Part shown: positions 1-10,425 of the stretch, piece by piece
Layout of the letters: the number at the start of each line of letters is the position of its first letter
Numbering within the stretch: the stretch's first letter is position 1
Origin: Litsea cubeba
Taxonomy: Eukaryota > Streptophyta > Magnoliopsida > Laurales > Lauraceae
Assembly: GCA_012931725.1 (NCBI GenBank)
Contig: CM022948.1
Coordinates: 77,076,276-77,140,275, forward strand
Reading direction: 5' to 3'
DNA: 64,000 nucleotides
Translations under genes and position numbers: made by a program
The notes under the pieces: model-generated
What the model saw: the letters and a program-made list of their open reading frames with translations, nothing else
Told to the model about the DNA's origin: nothing
Databases searched by the model: none

Positions 1-1200
1 TCATTAAAAAATAAAATAAAAATAGCACGCTACAAGTCACTTCACTCATTACAGTCTTACTTGCGTTCCACCTGCTACTCACCCACTCACTTGTACATCA
101 CTCACCACACACATGCACTCCTTACCTAGAGTCTCTAACTCACATTTCTCACTTGGGACTCTCTACTTATGCACCATGCACCCTTCACTTCTCACTCACT
201 TGTACTCACTGCACTTTTCACTCACTTGTTTGCTGTTACCCTCAAATGACTCTTAGCACTTGTATTAATAGTGCTTTCGTCCAAGTTGGTGGAGACTGGA
301 GAGGTGTGTCGCCAGTAGTGGGCCACCTTGCCCCATTAGTAGCCAACTAGCCATTCATCAAGGTCTATGAGTGCATGTTGGTTTGCAAAGTTGATTTGAT
401 GAGGAAGTAACATGAGGCTTCTAGAAAGAGACAGATGGTCACTTGGGAAGGTTGCTTCCAAATCCGGTGATAACTTTCCACAAGATGGTAGAGAGATCTC
501 TACATGGGGACATGGAAGACTGATGAGAGTGTTGTTGTCTAACAACTTCCTCCAATAAAAACCAATGGAAGAGAAGCGTCACAGGCACCAATGTTGTTTA
601 TATGTGGAGGAGCAAAAGTGAGGTGAACACCATGTCATGAGAAAAATAAAAGTAGGGTATGTTGAAGTAAAAGACAGGGTATGAGAAAATAATTATTTGG
701 ATAATATGAGACTAAATAAGAAATGTTACATCATAATAAGAAGAGAGAGAAATTAAAAAGCACCTTTTGTTTTAAAATTAACTTCACCACACTTTTATCA
801 CTCATAAAAAAGGGGGATTGTGGAGGTGTATAGGTTAAAAATGTCATATGACAATTAACGTTCTACCCACCCAAATATGGTACATGTAAAAAATATCTCA
901 TCTCAACCAATTGTAACTTTACTCCTTCACTTGCTAACATTAAGCCTGTTTCCAAGAGGGATAGAGTAAGAGTAGAGTAAATCTCAGATTATGAATAAAA
1001 TTAAAATGGAGTGGGTTGAAATAAAATGAGTATTGAATTACTTTACATGTGTTTGGTTTGTTGGAATAAAGTAAGATAAAAATGAGGGATAGCAACTTTC
1101 TGGGAAAGAAAGAAGGTGGGGGTAAAGTAAGCAAGTTATTCAAGTTAGGTGGAATGAAATTTTGAAGGATTGAATCGAGTAAAGGGGGGTGCCACGTCAC
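1..1200. other. Intergenic AT-rich region, no gene seen
   Basis: No credible coding region is seen. Positions about 40-260 are a low-complexity CACT/CTCACT-rich stretch that produces spurious short reading frames. About 780-945 resembles 9340-9500 (shared words such as TATGGTAC and TCTCAACCAA), so it is probably a dispersed repeat. About 948-1200, together with the DNA just right of the copia element (4749-4795), may be one older MITE split by the copia insertion: the two outer edges read AAGCCTGTTT and, inverted, AAGCGTGTTT. This MITE is a weak inference. Confidence 0.5.
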
Positions 1201-1205
1201 CCAAC

Positions 1206-1373
1206 TAATGGAGGAAATCATGGACTGGTGATTCACCACAATTCAAATCTCCTGCAATCACTCTCTTCATTTACTGGTTGTTTCCTTGTATATAGGATAC
1301 AATGTTGTTAAATACCAGTCAAAATTGTAAATCAAATACAACACAAAATTATTCAAATCATTCTTATTTATCT
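1206..1373 (+). repeat. 5' LTR of the copia element (shortened)
   Basis: 168 bp, matching 4576-4743 with about five differences by eye, all transitions. Compared with the 3' LTR, whose likely start after the purine tract is 4508, this copy lacks about 68 bp just inside its first bases (TAAT at 1206 against TAATAAC at 4508). The canonical TG...CA ends are not present; the boundaries are set by the CCAAC target duplication and the primer-binding site. Confidence 0.8.
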
Positions 1374-1550
1374 TGGTATCAGAGCAGAACGATTCTGCCT
1401 CTGATCACTCTCTTCATTTACTGGTTGTTTCCTTGTATATAGGATACAATGTTGTTAAATACCAGTCAAAATTGTAAATCAAATACAACACAAAATTATT
1501 CAAATCATTCTTATTTATCTTGGTATCAGAGCAGAACGATTCTGCCTCTA
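1257..1550 (+). repeat. 147-bp tandem duplication of LTR 3' part plus primer-binding site
   Basis: 1257-1403 is repeated at 1404-1550 with only the last base differing. Each copy carries the end of the 5' LTR and a primer-binding site (1374-1385 and 1521-1532). The near identity shows the duplication is younger than the divergence between the two LTRs. Confidence 0.92.
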
Positions 1551-1611
1551 TTTTTTTCGTATCCTTTCCTCTACAACTCTGCTTGCATCATTCTTCTTCT
1601 TCCCTTCCTCC

Positions 1612-2475
1612 ATGGCAACAACTTCCAACACCACTTTCCTCTCTAATGTTCACCACCTTATCCCTATTAAACTCAATGGAGGAAATTATCTCCTGTGGAA
1701 GTCTTTATTTGAACCAGTTCTCAAAGCCCATTCCTTATTAGTCTTTGTTGATGGATCAGCCTCTTGCCCATCCCAATTTCTCACCCAGTCTGGTGGTTCT
1801 GTTAGCACCACTCCAAATCCAAAATTTCTGGAGTGGGTCCAACAAGATCAACACATCCTTACATGGATAAATTCCACTTTATCAGAGACAGTTCTCCCTT
1901 ATGTAGTTGTCCTCAAAAGCTCCAAATCTGTTTGGGACGCTCTTAGCAAGCGTTATTCTTCACTCTCTCGTTCTCATGTTCTCCAGTTAAAGGACCAACT
2001 CCAACATTTGAAGAAGGGAACTCTATCCATGCAAGATTATCTCCAGCACATCAAAGTCCTTATAGACAAACTAGCCATGTCTGGCTCACCTGTAAGTGAG
2101 GAGGATTTCATCCTCCATACGCTAAATGGCCTCCCAGCACAATATCGTCCCTTCCAAACATCAATTCGCACTCGATCAACATCAGATCCGGTCTCCATTG
2201 ACGAGTTGCATTCACTCCTTGTTTGTGAGGAACTCAGTTTGGAAGATGACACTATTTCAGCAGCCACTGATGCCACAACTGCCTTTTCGGCAAACAGACC
2301 AACCACTCCCTTCAATCGTGGCCGTGGCTTTGGAAGTGGAGGTGGACGTAGTCGTGGCAAAGGTCGTGGCCGATATCAAAGTGGAAACCAGAACTCTCCA
2401 CCAGGACCACACCAACAAGGTGGGCCACCGCAGCAATATCAAACAGGACCTCCAACTCAGTCCTACCCAGGCTAG
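1612..2475 (+). pseudogene. Copia gag polyprotein remnant
   Basis: Open frame of 287 codons beginning MATTSNTTF and containing the copia capsid-like (UBN2/Retrotran_gag) signature region LNGGNYLLWKSLFEPVLKAH, followed by an Arg/Gly-rich nucleic-acid-binding tail. The frame ends at a TAG (2473-2475) and continues past it in the same frame into a zinc knuckle CQICQKVGHTALDC (CX2CX4HX4C). A C-to-T change of a glutamine codon would explain the stop, so it is likely a decay mutation and not a programmed end; this is inference. In intact elements gag makes the virus-like particle shell in the cytoplasm. Confidence 0.85.
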
Positions 2476-3934
2476 TATCAACAAAATGGTCATCGCCCTC
2501 ACTGTCAGATTTGCCAGAAGGTAGGCCATACCGCTTTAGATTGCTACCACAGAATGGATTTTGCATACCAAGGCAGAATCCCTTCAAGTCGCCTAGCAGC
2601 TATGGTAGCCTCACCCGGGTTTGATGACCAGTCCACCTGGTATACAGACACTGGCGCCACTCATCACATTACTTCCGATCTCTCCAATCTTGATGTTCGC
2701 TCCAGGTATGGTGGATCTGACTCAGTTCAAGTAGGCAACGAACAAGGACTCCCTATTGCACATACTGGTTCGGCTCTTTTACTCTCTCCTTCTAAACCTT
2801 TTCATCTCAAACATATCCAGCATTGTCCAATTGCTGCCAATAATTTACTATCTGTCCAAAAATTCTCTCTTGATAATTATTGCTACTTTTGCTTTGATGA
2901 ATTTGGTTTTCTTGTGAAGGACAAAGCCACTATACAAAGGGAGCACCGAACATGGCCTTTACCCGTTTCATCCCACTTCCTGTTGTCCTACAGCCTTCCA
3001 CAGTCGTGTTTCCTCTTATTTATGGCATGCTCGACTCGGTCATCCTTCACTTACCATCCAGAAGGACATTCTTAAAAATTTTACTTTTCCAATTTCCAAT
3101 AAGCATTCATCTTTTTGCTCTTCCTGTTGGTTAGGCGAAAGCAAAAGTTACCTTTTCATTTATCTATTTCTTCTTCTTCTAGTCCCTTAGAAATTATTCA
3201 CAGTGATGTATGGGGACCCTCTCCTATTTCTTCTGTTAATGGATATTGCTTTTATCTGCTTTTTGTTGATGATTTCACTAAATATTGTTGGATTTATCCT
3301 ATGCACCATAAGTCTGATGCTTTCTCCCTTTTCATTAAATTCAAACAAATTGTGGAAAATACTCTGAATACCAAAATTAAAATTTTTCGTTCAGACGGTG
3401 GAGGAGAATATGTCAACAAATCTTTTGAAAAGTTTCTCGCCCATAATGGTATCACTCATCAACTTTCTTGTCCATATACCCCAGAACAAAATGGGGTGGC
3501 CGAGCGAAAACATCGCCATATCGTTGAAACAAGTCTCACTCTTTTAGCCCGACTAAATATTGGCTTGTGCATTCAACATTGCAGTATTTCTTATAAATCG
3601 TATGGTTCTCACACACTCATCTCCAAAGTCCCCTTATGAAAAGTTGTTCAGTCATTCACCTGACTATTCATCTCTACGAGTTTTTGGATGCGCATGCTAC
3701 CCATGGCTACGCCCATATGTGACAAATAAACTATGCCTACGCTCCACAAAATGTGTTTTTATCGGGTACAGCCCAGCCCATAAAGGCTATCGTTGTCTTG
3801 ATCCCATCACAGGTCGTGTATATGTGTCTCGCCATGTTACATTTGATGAGAACACTTTCCCATTTAATGAGTGCTCCTCCTCACGCTTGCCAGATCAACA
3901 AATTCCAGACGATCCATGGTACAGTGGGCCCTAA
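2476..3934 (+). pseudogene. Copia pol remnant: zinc knuckle, protease, integrase
   Basis: Downstream of the gag stop the same frame holds the zinc knuckle (about 2506-2550) and the aspartic protease motif WYTDTGATHHI (about 2638-2670). A damaged pre-integrase zinc region follows at 2940-3130. The integrase catalytic core shows the three acidic positions: D in HSDVWGP (about 3200), D in RSDGGGEY (about 3395) and E in NGVAERKHR (about 3500). A frameshift near 3560 moves the rest of the integrase (SPYEKLF to the VFIGY and YVSRHVTFDE motifs) into another frame, ending near 3933. The protein could not be made intact. Confidence 0.9.
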
Positions 3935-4157
3935 TCCAGATGGTTACCTCGCCCTCACCCTTCTGTCAATCCCCAAGGTATCCTTCCTACTCCCACAAAA
4001 TTTCTCTCTTCATCTAACCCTCTTACTCACTGTGCTCCAACAAGCCCTGAACCTTCTCTTATACAACTACCCCCAGTCCCTGCCTTTGAAGCATCTACAC
4101 AACCAGCCCCTGCACACCCAATGCATGCCCACCCACAATCTGCATTAACTGATCCCT

Positions 4158-4535
4158 ACGGAAGCAGAGTATCGATGCCTTCCTCTCACAGCTGCAGAAT
4201 TATCATGGATGAGGTCTCTATTAAAAGATCTAAATATTCCATTATGCAAAATGCCTGTCATCTGGTGTGACAATATCAACGCTATTTCCCTTGCCTCGAA
4301 TCCTATCTATCATGCGCACACGAAGCATCTTGAGGTCGATTACCACTATATCCAAGAAAAAGTGGTTAACAAAGAATTAGCGGTCCAGTATGTCTCAACC
4401 AATGATCAAATAGCCGATATTTTCACAAAAGGGTTGTCTTCGAAGAAAGTACGGGATCTTCAATCCAAGCTTTGTGTGTTCTGTAGACCTCACAGCTTGA
4501 GGGGGGCTAATAACATCATTCAACAAATCAGCTGA
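4158..4535 (+). pseudogene. Copia RNase H remnant (reverse transcriptase deleted)
   Basis: The frame starts at TEAEYRCL, the copia RNase H motif, and continues through WCDNINAISLASNPIYHAHT, HTKHLEVDYHYI and STNDQIADIFTKGL to a stop at 4535. All of these are C-terminal copia pol signatures. The preceding sequence (about 3935-4150) is the Pro/Ser-rich linker that normally lies between integrase and reverse transcriptase, so roughly the whole reverse transcriptase coding region has been removed at a junction near 4148-4157. The first catalytic part of RNase H goes with it. Confidence 0.88.
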
Positions 4536-4743
4536 GATCATGCAATTGATCTGCTGAAATCATGCAAGCTACACGTGGTGGAGGAAATCATGGACTGGTG
4601 ATTCACCACAATTCAAATCTCTTGCAATCACTCTCTTCATTTACTGGTTGTTTTCTTGTATATAAAATACAGTGTTGTTAAATACCAGTCAAAATTGTAA
4701 ATCAAATACAACACAAAATTATTCAAATCATTCTTATTTATCT
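4508..4743 (+). repeat. 3' LTR of the copia element
   Basis: It follows the purine tract GAGGGGGGC (4499-4507). The stretch 4576-4743 matches the 5' LTR; the first 68 bp are unique to this copy. It is followed at 4744-4748 by the CCAAC target duplication. Confidence 0.75.
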
Positions 4744-4748
4744 CCAAC

Positions 4749-5004
4749 AACTTTATTTCACTTGTCCCCTATGCTCCATCCAAACACGCTTTGAGGTAAA
4801 AATTTCAACCGTTGCAACATTTTTTACTCATCTTCTATTCTATCATATGGCAAACAAACGCGCCAGTTCTTCTGTGAAAGACAATCACCTGCATACAATT
4901 ACAAAAACCACATTCCCTTTTATTTTCACATACAACCACCTATAATTAATTAAAAATCTTAGTCAACCACTTTGAGTGGTAATCAAAGGCTGATTTGCAA
5001 CCAG
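4749..5004. other. Non-coding flank of the copia element
   Basis: About 4749-4795 may be the right end of an older MITE split by the copia insertion. 4880-4915 resembles 9510-9545 (shared words ATCACCT and CAATTACAAAAA), a dispersed repeat. No gene seen. Confidence 0.35.
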
Positions 5005-5609
5005 CTAATGGTATTTAACACTTCTTTTAATCAGATTTAACTCAAGATGATAATGCAAAACAGTTAAGGGTTCATGGAAGACTGGTTTCATCAAAGGTGT
5101 AATACCACAAATCCCTTTATCAGTCCTGAACTCAGTGATAGCCGTTTGCAAATTGTCATCTGATCTCTTTCCAGGGAAGGACATCTCTGCAATGTCTGTA
5201 TCGGTAAGTGTGGTGGGGTGTTGGTTTGGTGCGATGCCCATGTGCCATGGGGCCGGTGGGCTCGCAGGGCAGTATAAGTTTGGGGGAAGGAGTGGCGGGT
5301 GTGTTGTGGTGTTGGGAGCAGCTAAATTGGTGCTGGAATTGCTGTTGAGGAGCTCTCTTGTGAAGGTGTTGGTCCAGTTTCCAGTTGGGCTGCTGGGGGC
5401 GCTGTACTATTTGCTGGGATTGAGTTGGCCATGGCTTCTAAGGACATGAACTCGAAGGAGTCGTCGTTTGTGATGATCGTTTGCACGGCAGTTTCGATGG
5501 TGGGATCGAGCGCTACGCTTGGGTTTGTATCTGGGACTGTGGCACACATTCTAGTTTGGATTAGGAAGCGAATAAAGATCAGCAGTTGATGCAGTGTTTG
5601 ACGAATCAC
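5005..5609 (-). pseudogene. Unrecognised coding-like region, possibly a broken or spliced gene end
   Basis: Two minus-strand open frames lie end to end. The first (5609 to 5322) contains DPTIETAVQTIITNDDSFEF and then a Ser/Thr/Pro-rich stretch ending SSSTAIPAPI. The second runs down to 5005 in another frame and includes PPLLPPNLYCPASPPAPWHM and MSFPGKRSDDNLQTAITEF. The similar composition across the frame change suggests one protein broken by an indel near 5322-5335, or two exons. I do not recognise a family or domain. It could also be chance open frame; the second frame's end has low-complexity hydrophobic character typical of translated intron or UTR. Confidence 0.25.
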
Positions 5610-7292
5610 AATATATGTTTTGACTTTTGAGTATTAATGTATCATGCAGTACTAGTTGCTATGTAACTCTTCGCAAATTCTTTTTTTTTTTTTTTTTGAT
5701 ACTCTATTGATATTAGTTGAGTTGTCAATAAGAGAATGTGTATTCTCTACGGAGATGGTCCTGCTATGACATACTGACATCATTCTGAGATTTGCGGTTG
5801 AGTTTCTCCAAGCATTTCATTGAACAGAAGACACATTTAACTTTGTCATTGGGGTGTTGCATAATCAGTAAAATTATATTCAAGCATAAAAGTGTCACAT
5901 AGTTTCAGGTACATTTTCTGTTCACCATGTGCATTTCAAACTGAAAGGAAAAGCAAAACATTTTTCTGCAGTGCACTTTTTCATCACTCGGTGCAAATGC
6001 TTTCCCATACAATTTTCTCTGAGTCCACATAAAAGTGTTTTCAATTAAGCACAACAACAGGCTCCATTTTTTTTAAATTCTCCGCAAACCCAGCAAAAAG
6101 GTCTAAGTTTTACGGAGCTAAGTTGCTAGGAATTTCATCGAGCAGGTCCTATGCAGACTACAATAAGTTCCTGTTGCTGACTTTCCAACTGCTATTTTAT
6201 TGTTGAAAGGTCAGTAGAAATCATTTCTACAGTAACAATGGGACTTCAGTCATTTGAATACAGGACATGTGCAACAGAGTTGTGTCCAGTGGACAAAATT
6301 TTATTATAATAAGGGGTTAGCTAGAGTTACCTGGATTGTTGGATTGATTTGCCTCTTGCCAATGACTCCCTTCCTTTCAGTATGTAACCCCTTTGGGAAT
6401 TGAATTTGTGTTTTTTTTTTTTAATCACAAGGTCAAAGCGTGTTCAAAATATTAAAAATGTAAGGAGTAAAGGATATAATGTGGAGGTGTAAATAAGACT
6501 AAATTTTTCTTCAATTTGACCCTAGGTGTCGGCTGGGAATTCATGTTCCGTTTCTCTGTATTTTATTTTGCAATTACTGGGAGGTAAATTGATGACTATT
6601 TGTGGACTTCACTTTGTCAATTCAATAACCACTTTTAGAATACATTTCTTTTAAATTATAATCCCAAAAAGTTTAATTTCATTAAAACAAACAGGTCCAA
6701 ATTGTGCATATTAATGAGCTGAGATTGAGGATGGGCTCATATATACTGCTGACTTAACTGAGTTAAACTTGAGCCAAGTCCTTAATCAAGTCAATTGAAC
6801 AAACCCTAGCTTGAGCTCAGCTGGTGAGTTCTTGGCTCGATTTGCTCACACTCTGTCTCATTTAGCTCAGAGTCAAGATGGATCCGACCCAGCCAATTGA
6901 GATAATTAGCTGTCTCAATATTCTTCCACTCATATATTTTATATACATACATACATACATAGCTTGTGTTTAGTTGATGAGTGAGATTAATGATGTAATT
7001 AGGTACTACAAAAGGTGGAGCTTGGTGGCTTTGGATCATCAAATCACTACTAAAGAATTCAATAGGTGGCCGTACATCTCTGAGGACCTTTTTACCTTAC
7101 ATCACAATATAATGGAACTCATTACTGGAAATGGGTCACTTGGTTGGGTCCAAGTCAATCAAAACAATCTTCACCAAAATAGAAAAGTCAATCGAACAAC
7201 ACTTGCTTATGTGGATCACCTTTATCCAATGAAAACCAATACAAGCGAGGGGTGGCACCAAATGTCGAGTCACCTTTCCTCAATAATAAAAA
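5610..7292. other. Intergenic, no gene seen
   Basis: AT-rich DNA without credible coding frames. It holds a run of 17 T at about 5682-5698 and a short (ACAT)n microsatellite at about 6943-6961. Confidence 0.5.
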
Positions 7293-7496
7293 CCAATGGA
7301 ACGGCCCAGTCATCGCATTGCCTAAAATCTTGGCCCGCCCGTGCCGTGGGCCGGGCCGGCACGGCCCGCCCCAGCTAACGGGCCGGCACGGCACGGCCCG
7401 CCAGGGGAAAACCCCTGGCACGGCACGGCCCACTGGCACGGCCCACAGTGGGGCGGGCTGGAGCGGGCCGTGCCGGGCCGGCCCGCGGGCCAGGCG

Positions 7497-7500
<4 letters not shown>

Positions 7501-7546
<46 letters not shown>
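7501..7546 (+). repeat. Poly-T tract of about 46 bases
   Basis: An uninterrupted T homopolymer directly next to the GC-rich left arm of element A. Such length is prone to replication slippage and sequencing error. Confidence 0.95.
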
Positions 7547-7619
7547 CTAATAGAGTTATAGGCGGGTTGGGTTGGGTTGGCCCGACCTGCGTAATTTGTA
7601 TAGTTTTTTAAAAATAAAT

Positions 7620-7690
7620 GTGTTTGGGTGAACTCGATCTCACAACCTAATGGTTGTGAAAGATAAACACAACCACTAGGCTACCTTACT
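7620..7690 (-). repeat. tRNA-like segment inside element A
   Basis: On the minus strand GTAGCCTAGTGG resembles a tRNA A box and GAGATCGAGTTC a B box, in the order and spacing of a tRNA-derived SINE head. A related segment sits at the corresponding place in copy B (25866-25930). It may be an old SINE insertion in the ancestral element. It is not a functional tRNA gene as far as I can see. Confidence 0.4.
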
Positions 7691-8827
7691 TTTATATGCT
7701 AATATTTATTCAAACAATATTAAAACTAGTTAGATGAGGATGTGAGTCCTTATAACCTTTATTTTAAAAGGTTCTGTGAGTCCTTATAACATTTATTTTA
7801 TATAGTGCTTGGTTGTCCGCGGTTTAGACAAAAAGACCCGTGATTTTTTCCAATACAATTTTTACATAAAAAATCGTTTGTCTCGCTATTGTGGTTGATT
7901 GCGTTCTACTTACATTAACTATTTAGAGGATGGAAAGAAGTAAGAATCTTGCATAGTCCACTGCCTAATGTCATGCATGCAGCTGAAAATGGGCTTTATG
8001 AAAAGTCTCAAAACTTAATAGTCTAATAACTCAATTATAACTAAAAAGATTTTTGGTCGTATATTAGATAACTTCAAATATTCAGTCATGTCATGTTGTA
8101 ACCAGCCAATGAGTATTAGACCCTTGAGAGACCTTAAGTCATATGGGTAAAAGAAACATAATTCTATAGGAGAAATATAGCATCCAATCCTGAACAATTA
8201 GATGAGAAATGAAAAATACCTAACCCAACTGGATAACTCTTTATTCTCAAATGCGATGAGGCAATGAAGACATTGGCTTTGGCTTGTTAGTGCTTAATAA
8301 TTATAATTAAATTATTGAAGTCAAGGGGGCAAATTTAGTGAAGGTAAGTGTGTCACACCAAAACATTCCCCTTATTACTTCTCCCCAAAAACACATTGCC
8401 CCTCATTATTAGTGTGACTAATTTACACTAAAGTCCTACCTTACCAAGTTATGTAAGTGTTTTTTTTATTAGAAAATGCCTAGGGTTGTTAGTGGGCTGG
8501 GAATTAGATTTTTATAAATTAAAAAAAAATATAAAAAAATAATTTTTTTGGCGGGCCAGGCGGGCCGTGCCTAGCGATCCTGGCGGGCCTGGCGGGCCAC
8601 AGGGGCTGGCCCACTAGGCTGGCGGGCCTGGCGGGCCGTGCCTAACGGGCCAGCGGGCCTGCGCAGCTCGGCCCAGCACGGCCCGCGTCATGGGCCGTGC
8701 CCAGTGGGCCGTGCCGTTGACCGGGCCGTGCCGTGCCACGGCCGTTGACTAGCGGGCCGGGCCGGCACGGCCCACTTGACATCTCTATAGGAGGACGTTA
8801 TGTCACTTCATGAGACAATAAATAAAG

Positions 8828-9310
8828 GGAGAATTTCAAACAAGCACTTCTTTTGCCTTATTTTAAAAAAAGACATAATTTTTAAAAAAATTCAAAATAG
8901 TCCCTAAGTTTAATAGAAAATTTTAATTAAGGATATTCGTCCATTTAAAGTCATTTCTACTCGAAAATTCTATACTACCCCAATTATCCTTTATTGAAAT
9001 AGAATCCTCTTTCACTTCCTCTATATTTTCTTCCTTTTCCTTACCGGCATCTTCACAATCATTGACTTGAATCTCTACGGCGACTGGCTAAATGTAGTAG
9101 CTGTCGAAACCATATCATGGCTTTAAATGAATGGTACTTTGGGTATTTTAAAAAATATGAGAAAAAAGTTGTCAAAAAATACCATTAAATGACTGGATAT
9201 CCTTAATTGAAAACTTACTAGAAAACTTAGGGACTAGTTTAAAATATATTAAAATTTGTATCTTTTTTTGAAATAAGGCAAAAACCTAAGAACGTATTTG
9301 AAACTTTCCT
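8828..9310. mobile_element. Foldback element with long inverted ends (MULE-like MITE)
   Basis: The left arm (GGAGAATTTCAAAC..., 8828-9000) is repeated in inverted orientation at the right arm (9130-9310). Shared words include GCCTTATTT, AGTCCCTAAGTTT and AATTAAGGATAT. AATAAAG flanks both sides (8821-8827 and 9311-9317) as a possible short target duplication. Long inverted arms without coding capacity fit a Mutator-like MITE; the superfamily is inference. Confidence 0.65.
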
Positions 9311-9529
9311 AATAAAGAAAGTTATATTAAAGTAAAATCTATAGAAGAGGCTTGTGGAGGGTGAAAGATAAAAAATATTATATCATAAGTTTGTGTTTTT
9401 TCACACTATTTTTTCTGACCTAAGTATGGTACAATTAATATCCACGTCTCAACCAACTTTAAATTCATTTTTACTCCATTCGTTAAACAAACATTAGTAT
9501 TATTTTTCTATACAGATAATCACCTATTT

Positions 9530-10195
9530 ACAATTACAAAAAACCACTTTGAGAGAAGAATAAGGAAAATGATGAAAAAGAGAATGGAAGACAGCCCAAT
9601 GGCCACTCCCAAACCAATCTTACTCGGTCCATGATGAAGATGCTCCCTTGGCTTATCCTCACCATGGTCTTAGTCGTCACTCTCAAGTGGTGGAAGAATT
9701 GGGAACCCATCTTTTATCACATGGGGCGATTCCAATCTTCAGCTTGGAAGAAACAAATCAAACAATGGAATGGATGTAATAGAGATTGATATTCCCACTG
9801 ACTTAAAAAAAAAAAAAAAAAAAAACAAACAAACATCTTTATAAAGCTCCAATTGAAAGGAATCACTCCTTGGAAGTTATTGTTCTCTAGATTAAGATAC
9901 TTCAGACCCTTCATCTCAGATAGGAACTTGGGTAACGTTCTATTGAACTGATTAGAGCTGAGATCGAGGTGAACCAAAGAAGGAATTGCAGCCATTGAAT
10001 TAATGGACTTGACATTGAATTCGAAGAAAAAGACATGTTTTCCAGTGAAATGAGGTGACAATCGAGTGGGGAATGAGACCTGAGAGCTGATTCGATCTGA
10101 GATTGAGGTGTTTGAGATTTGGGAGCTCATTTAGAGATATTAAGGCGTGGATTTTTCCATCATTGGTTTGGATTTGGGGAAGAGAGGAAGCACGG
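9530..10195 (-). pseudogene. Truncated LRR receptor-like kinase pseudogene
   Basis: Minus-strand fragments of an LRR receptor protein in several frames. In transcript order: NELPNLKHLNLRSNQLSG (about 10125-10070); LVHLDLSSNQFNRTLPKF and LKYLNLENNNFQGVIPF (about 9985-9850); a poly-T interrupted stretch; KLKIGIAPCDK (about 9745-9715); KDGFPILPPLE then an in-frame stop; and a juxtamembrane plus transmembrane segment HHGPSKIGLGVAIGL...LILLSKW (about 9640-9545). The order LRR, short acidic linker, membrane helix is that of plant LRR receptor kinases. No kinase domain follows; the copy ends in repeat sequence near 9530. At least two frameshifts and a stop make it non-functional. Confidence 0.75.
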
Positions 10196-10425
10196 AGAAG
10201 AAAAAAGATGAGGAGTTTATGCCTGCTCAGGGTCGACGGCGACCCTCACTTGTTATAGCGAGGGTCAACGGCGACCCTCAATACAAAAAATGAAAGTCGA
10301 TAGCGACCACATAAAAAAAAAAGTTGATTTTTTTGTACGGATTCCCTGTTTGATGCACTTTTGGCTAAAGTTTCATATTTGGTGCACCGGCCATGTTAAG
10401 TTATTTTTTTGGTAAAATCTCCTAT
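10196..10425. repeat. Terminal arm of a long-inverted-repeat element (same family as 47.2-48.1 kb)
   Basis: This arm matches both arms of the element at 47218-48126: shared words include GACCCTCA/AGCGAGGGTC, TGTACGGATTCCCTGTTTG, and a terminal T-rich stretch followed by GGTAAAAT. Only one arm is found here; it abuts the LRR pseudogene. Confidence 0.6.

Larger units (their letters stand above)
1206..4743 (+). mobile_element. Ty1/copia LTR retrotransposon, decayed and internally deleted
   Basis: The element has two LTRs, a primer-binding site matching initiator methionine tRNA (TGGTATCAGAGC), a gag region, protease, integrase and RNase H remnants in copia order, and a purine tract just before the 3' LTR (about 4497-4507). 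A five-base direct repeat CCAAC lies at 1201-1205 and 4744-4748, which fits a copia target duplication. The reverse transcriptase is missing: the proline-rich linker after integrase runs directly into RNase H near 4150. A stop codon interrupts the frame after gag, and frameshifts interrupt the integrase region. At about 3.5 kb it is shorter than a usual full copia element. It is not autonomous. Confidence 0.95.
7293..8787 (+). mobile_element. hAT-like non-autonomous element, copy A (GC-rich ends)
   Basis: Both ends are extremely GC-rich arrays of GGGCC/CGGCAC words in inverted orientation (7323-7500 and 8550-8777), with AT-rich DNA between. The right end closes with GACATCTCTA (8778-8787), the same terminus as the related copy at 25680-27400. 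The interior also matches that copy, for example AACAATATTAAAACTAGTTA near 7712. The left terminal bases are degraded, so the left border is approximate and no target duplication is seen. No transposase is present. Assignment to hAT rests on the TAGAGATGTC-type terminus and is inference. Confidence 0.7.

Noticed and set aside
2473..2475. Programmed stop-codon readthrough between gag and pol
   Set aside because: Copia elements normally use one frame without a stop; with the other lesions here a decay mutation is the simpler reading.
7252..7611. Plus-strand frames with Arg/Gly/Pro and a poly-Phe run
   Set aside because: They are translations of the GC-rich arm and T homopolymer of a transposable element.
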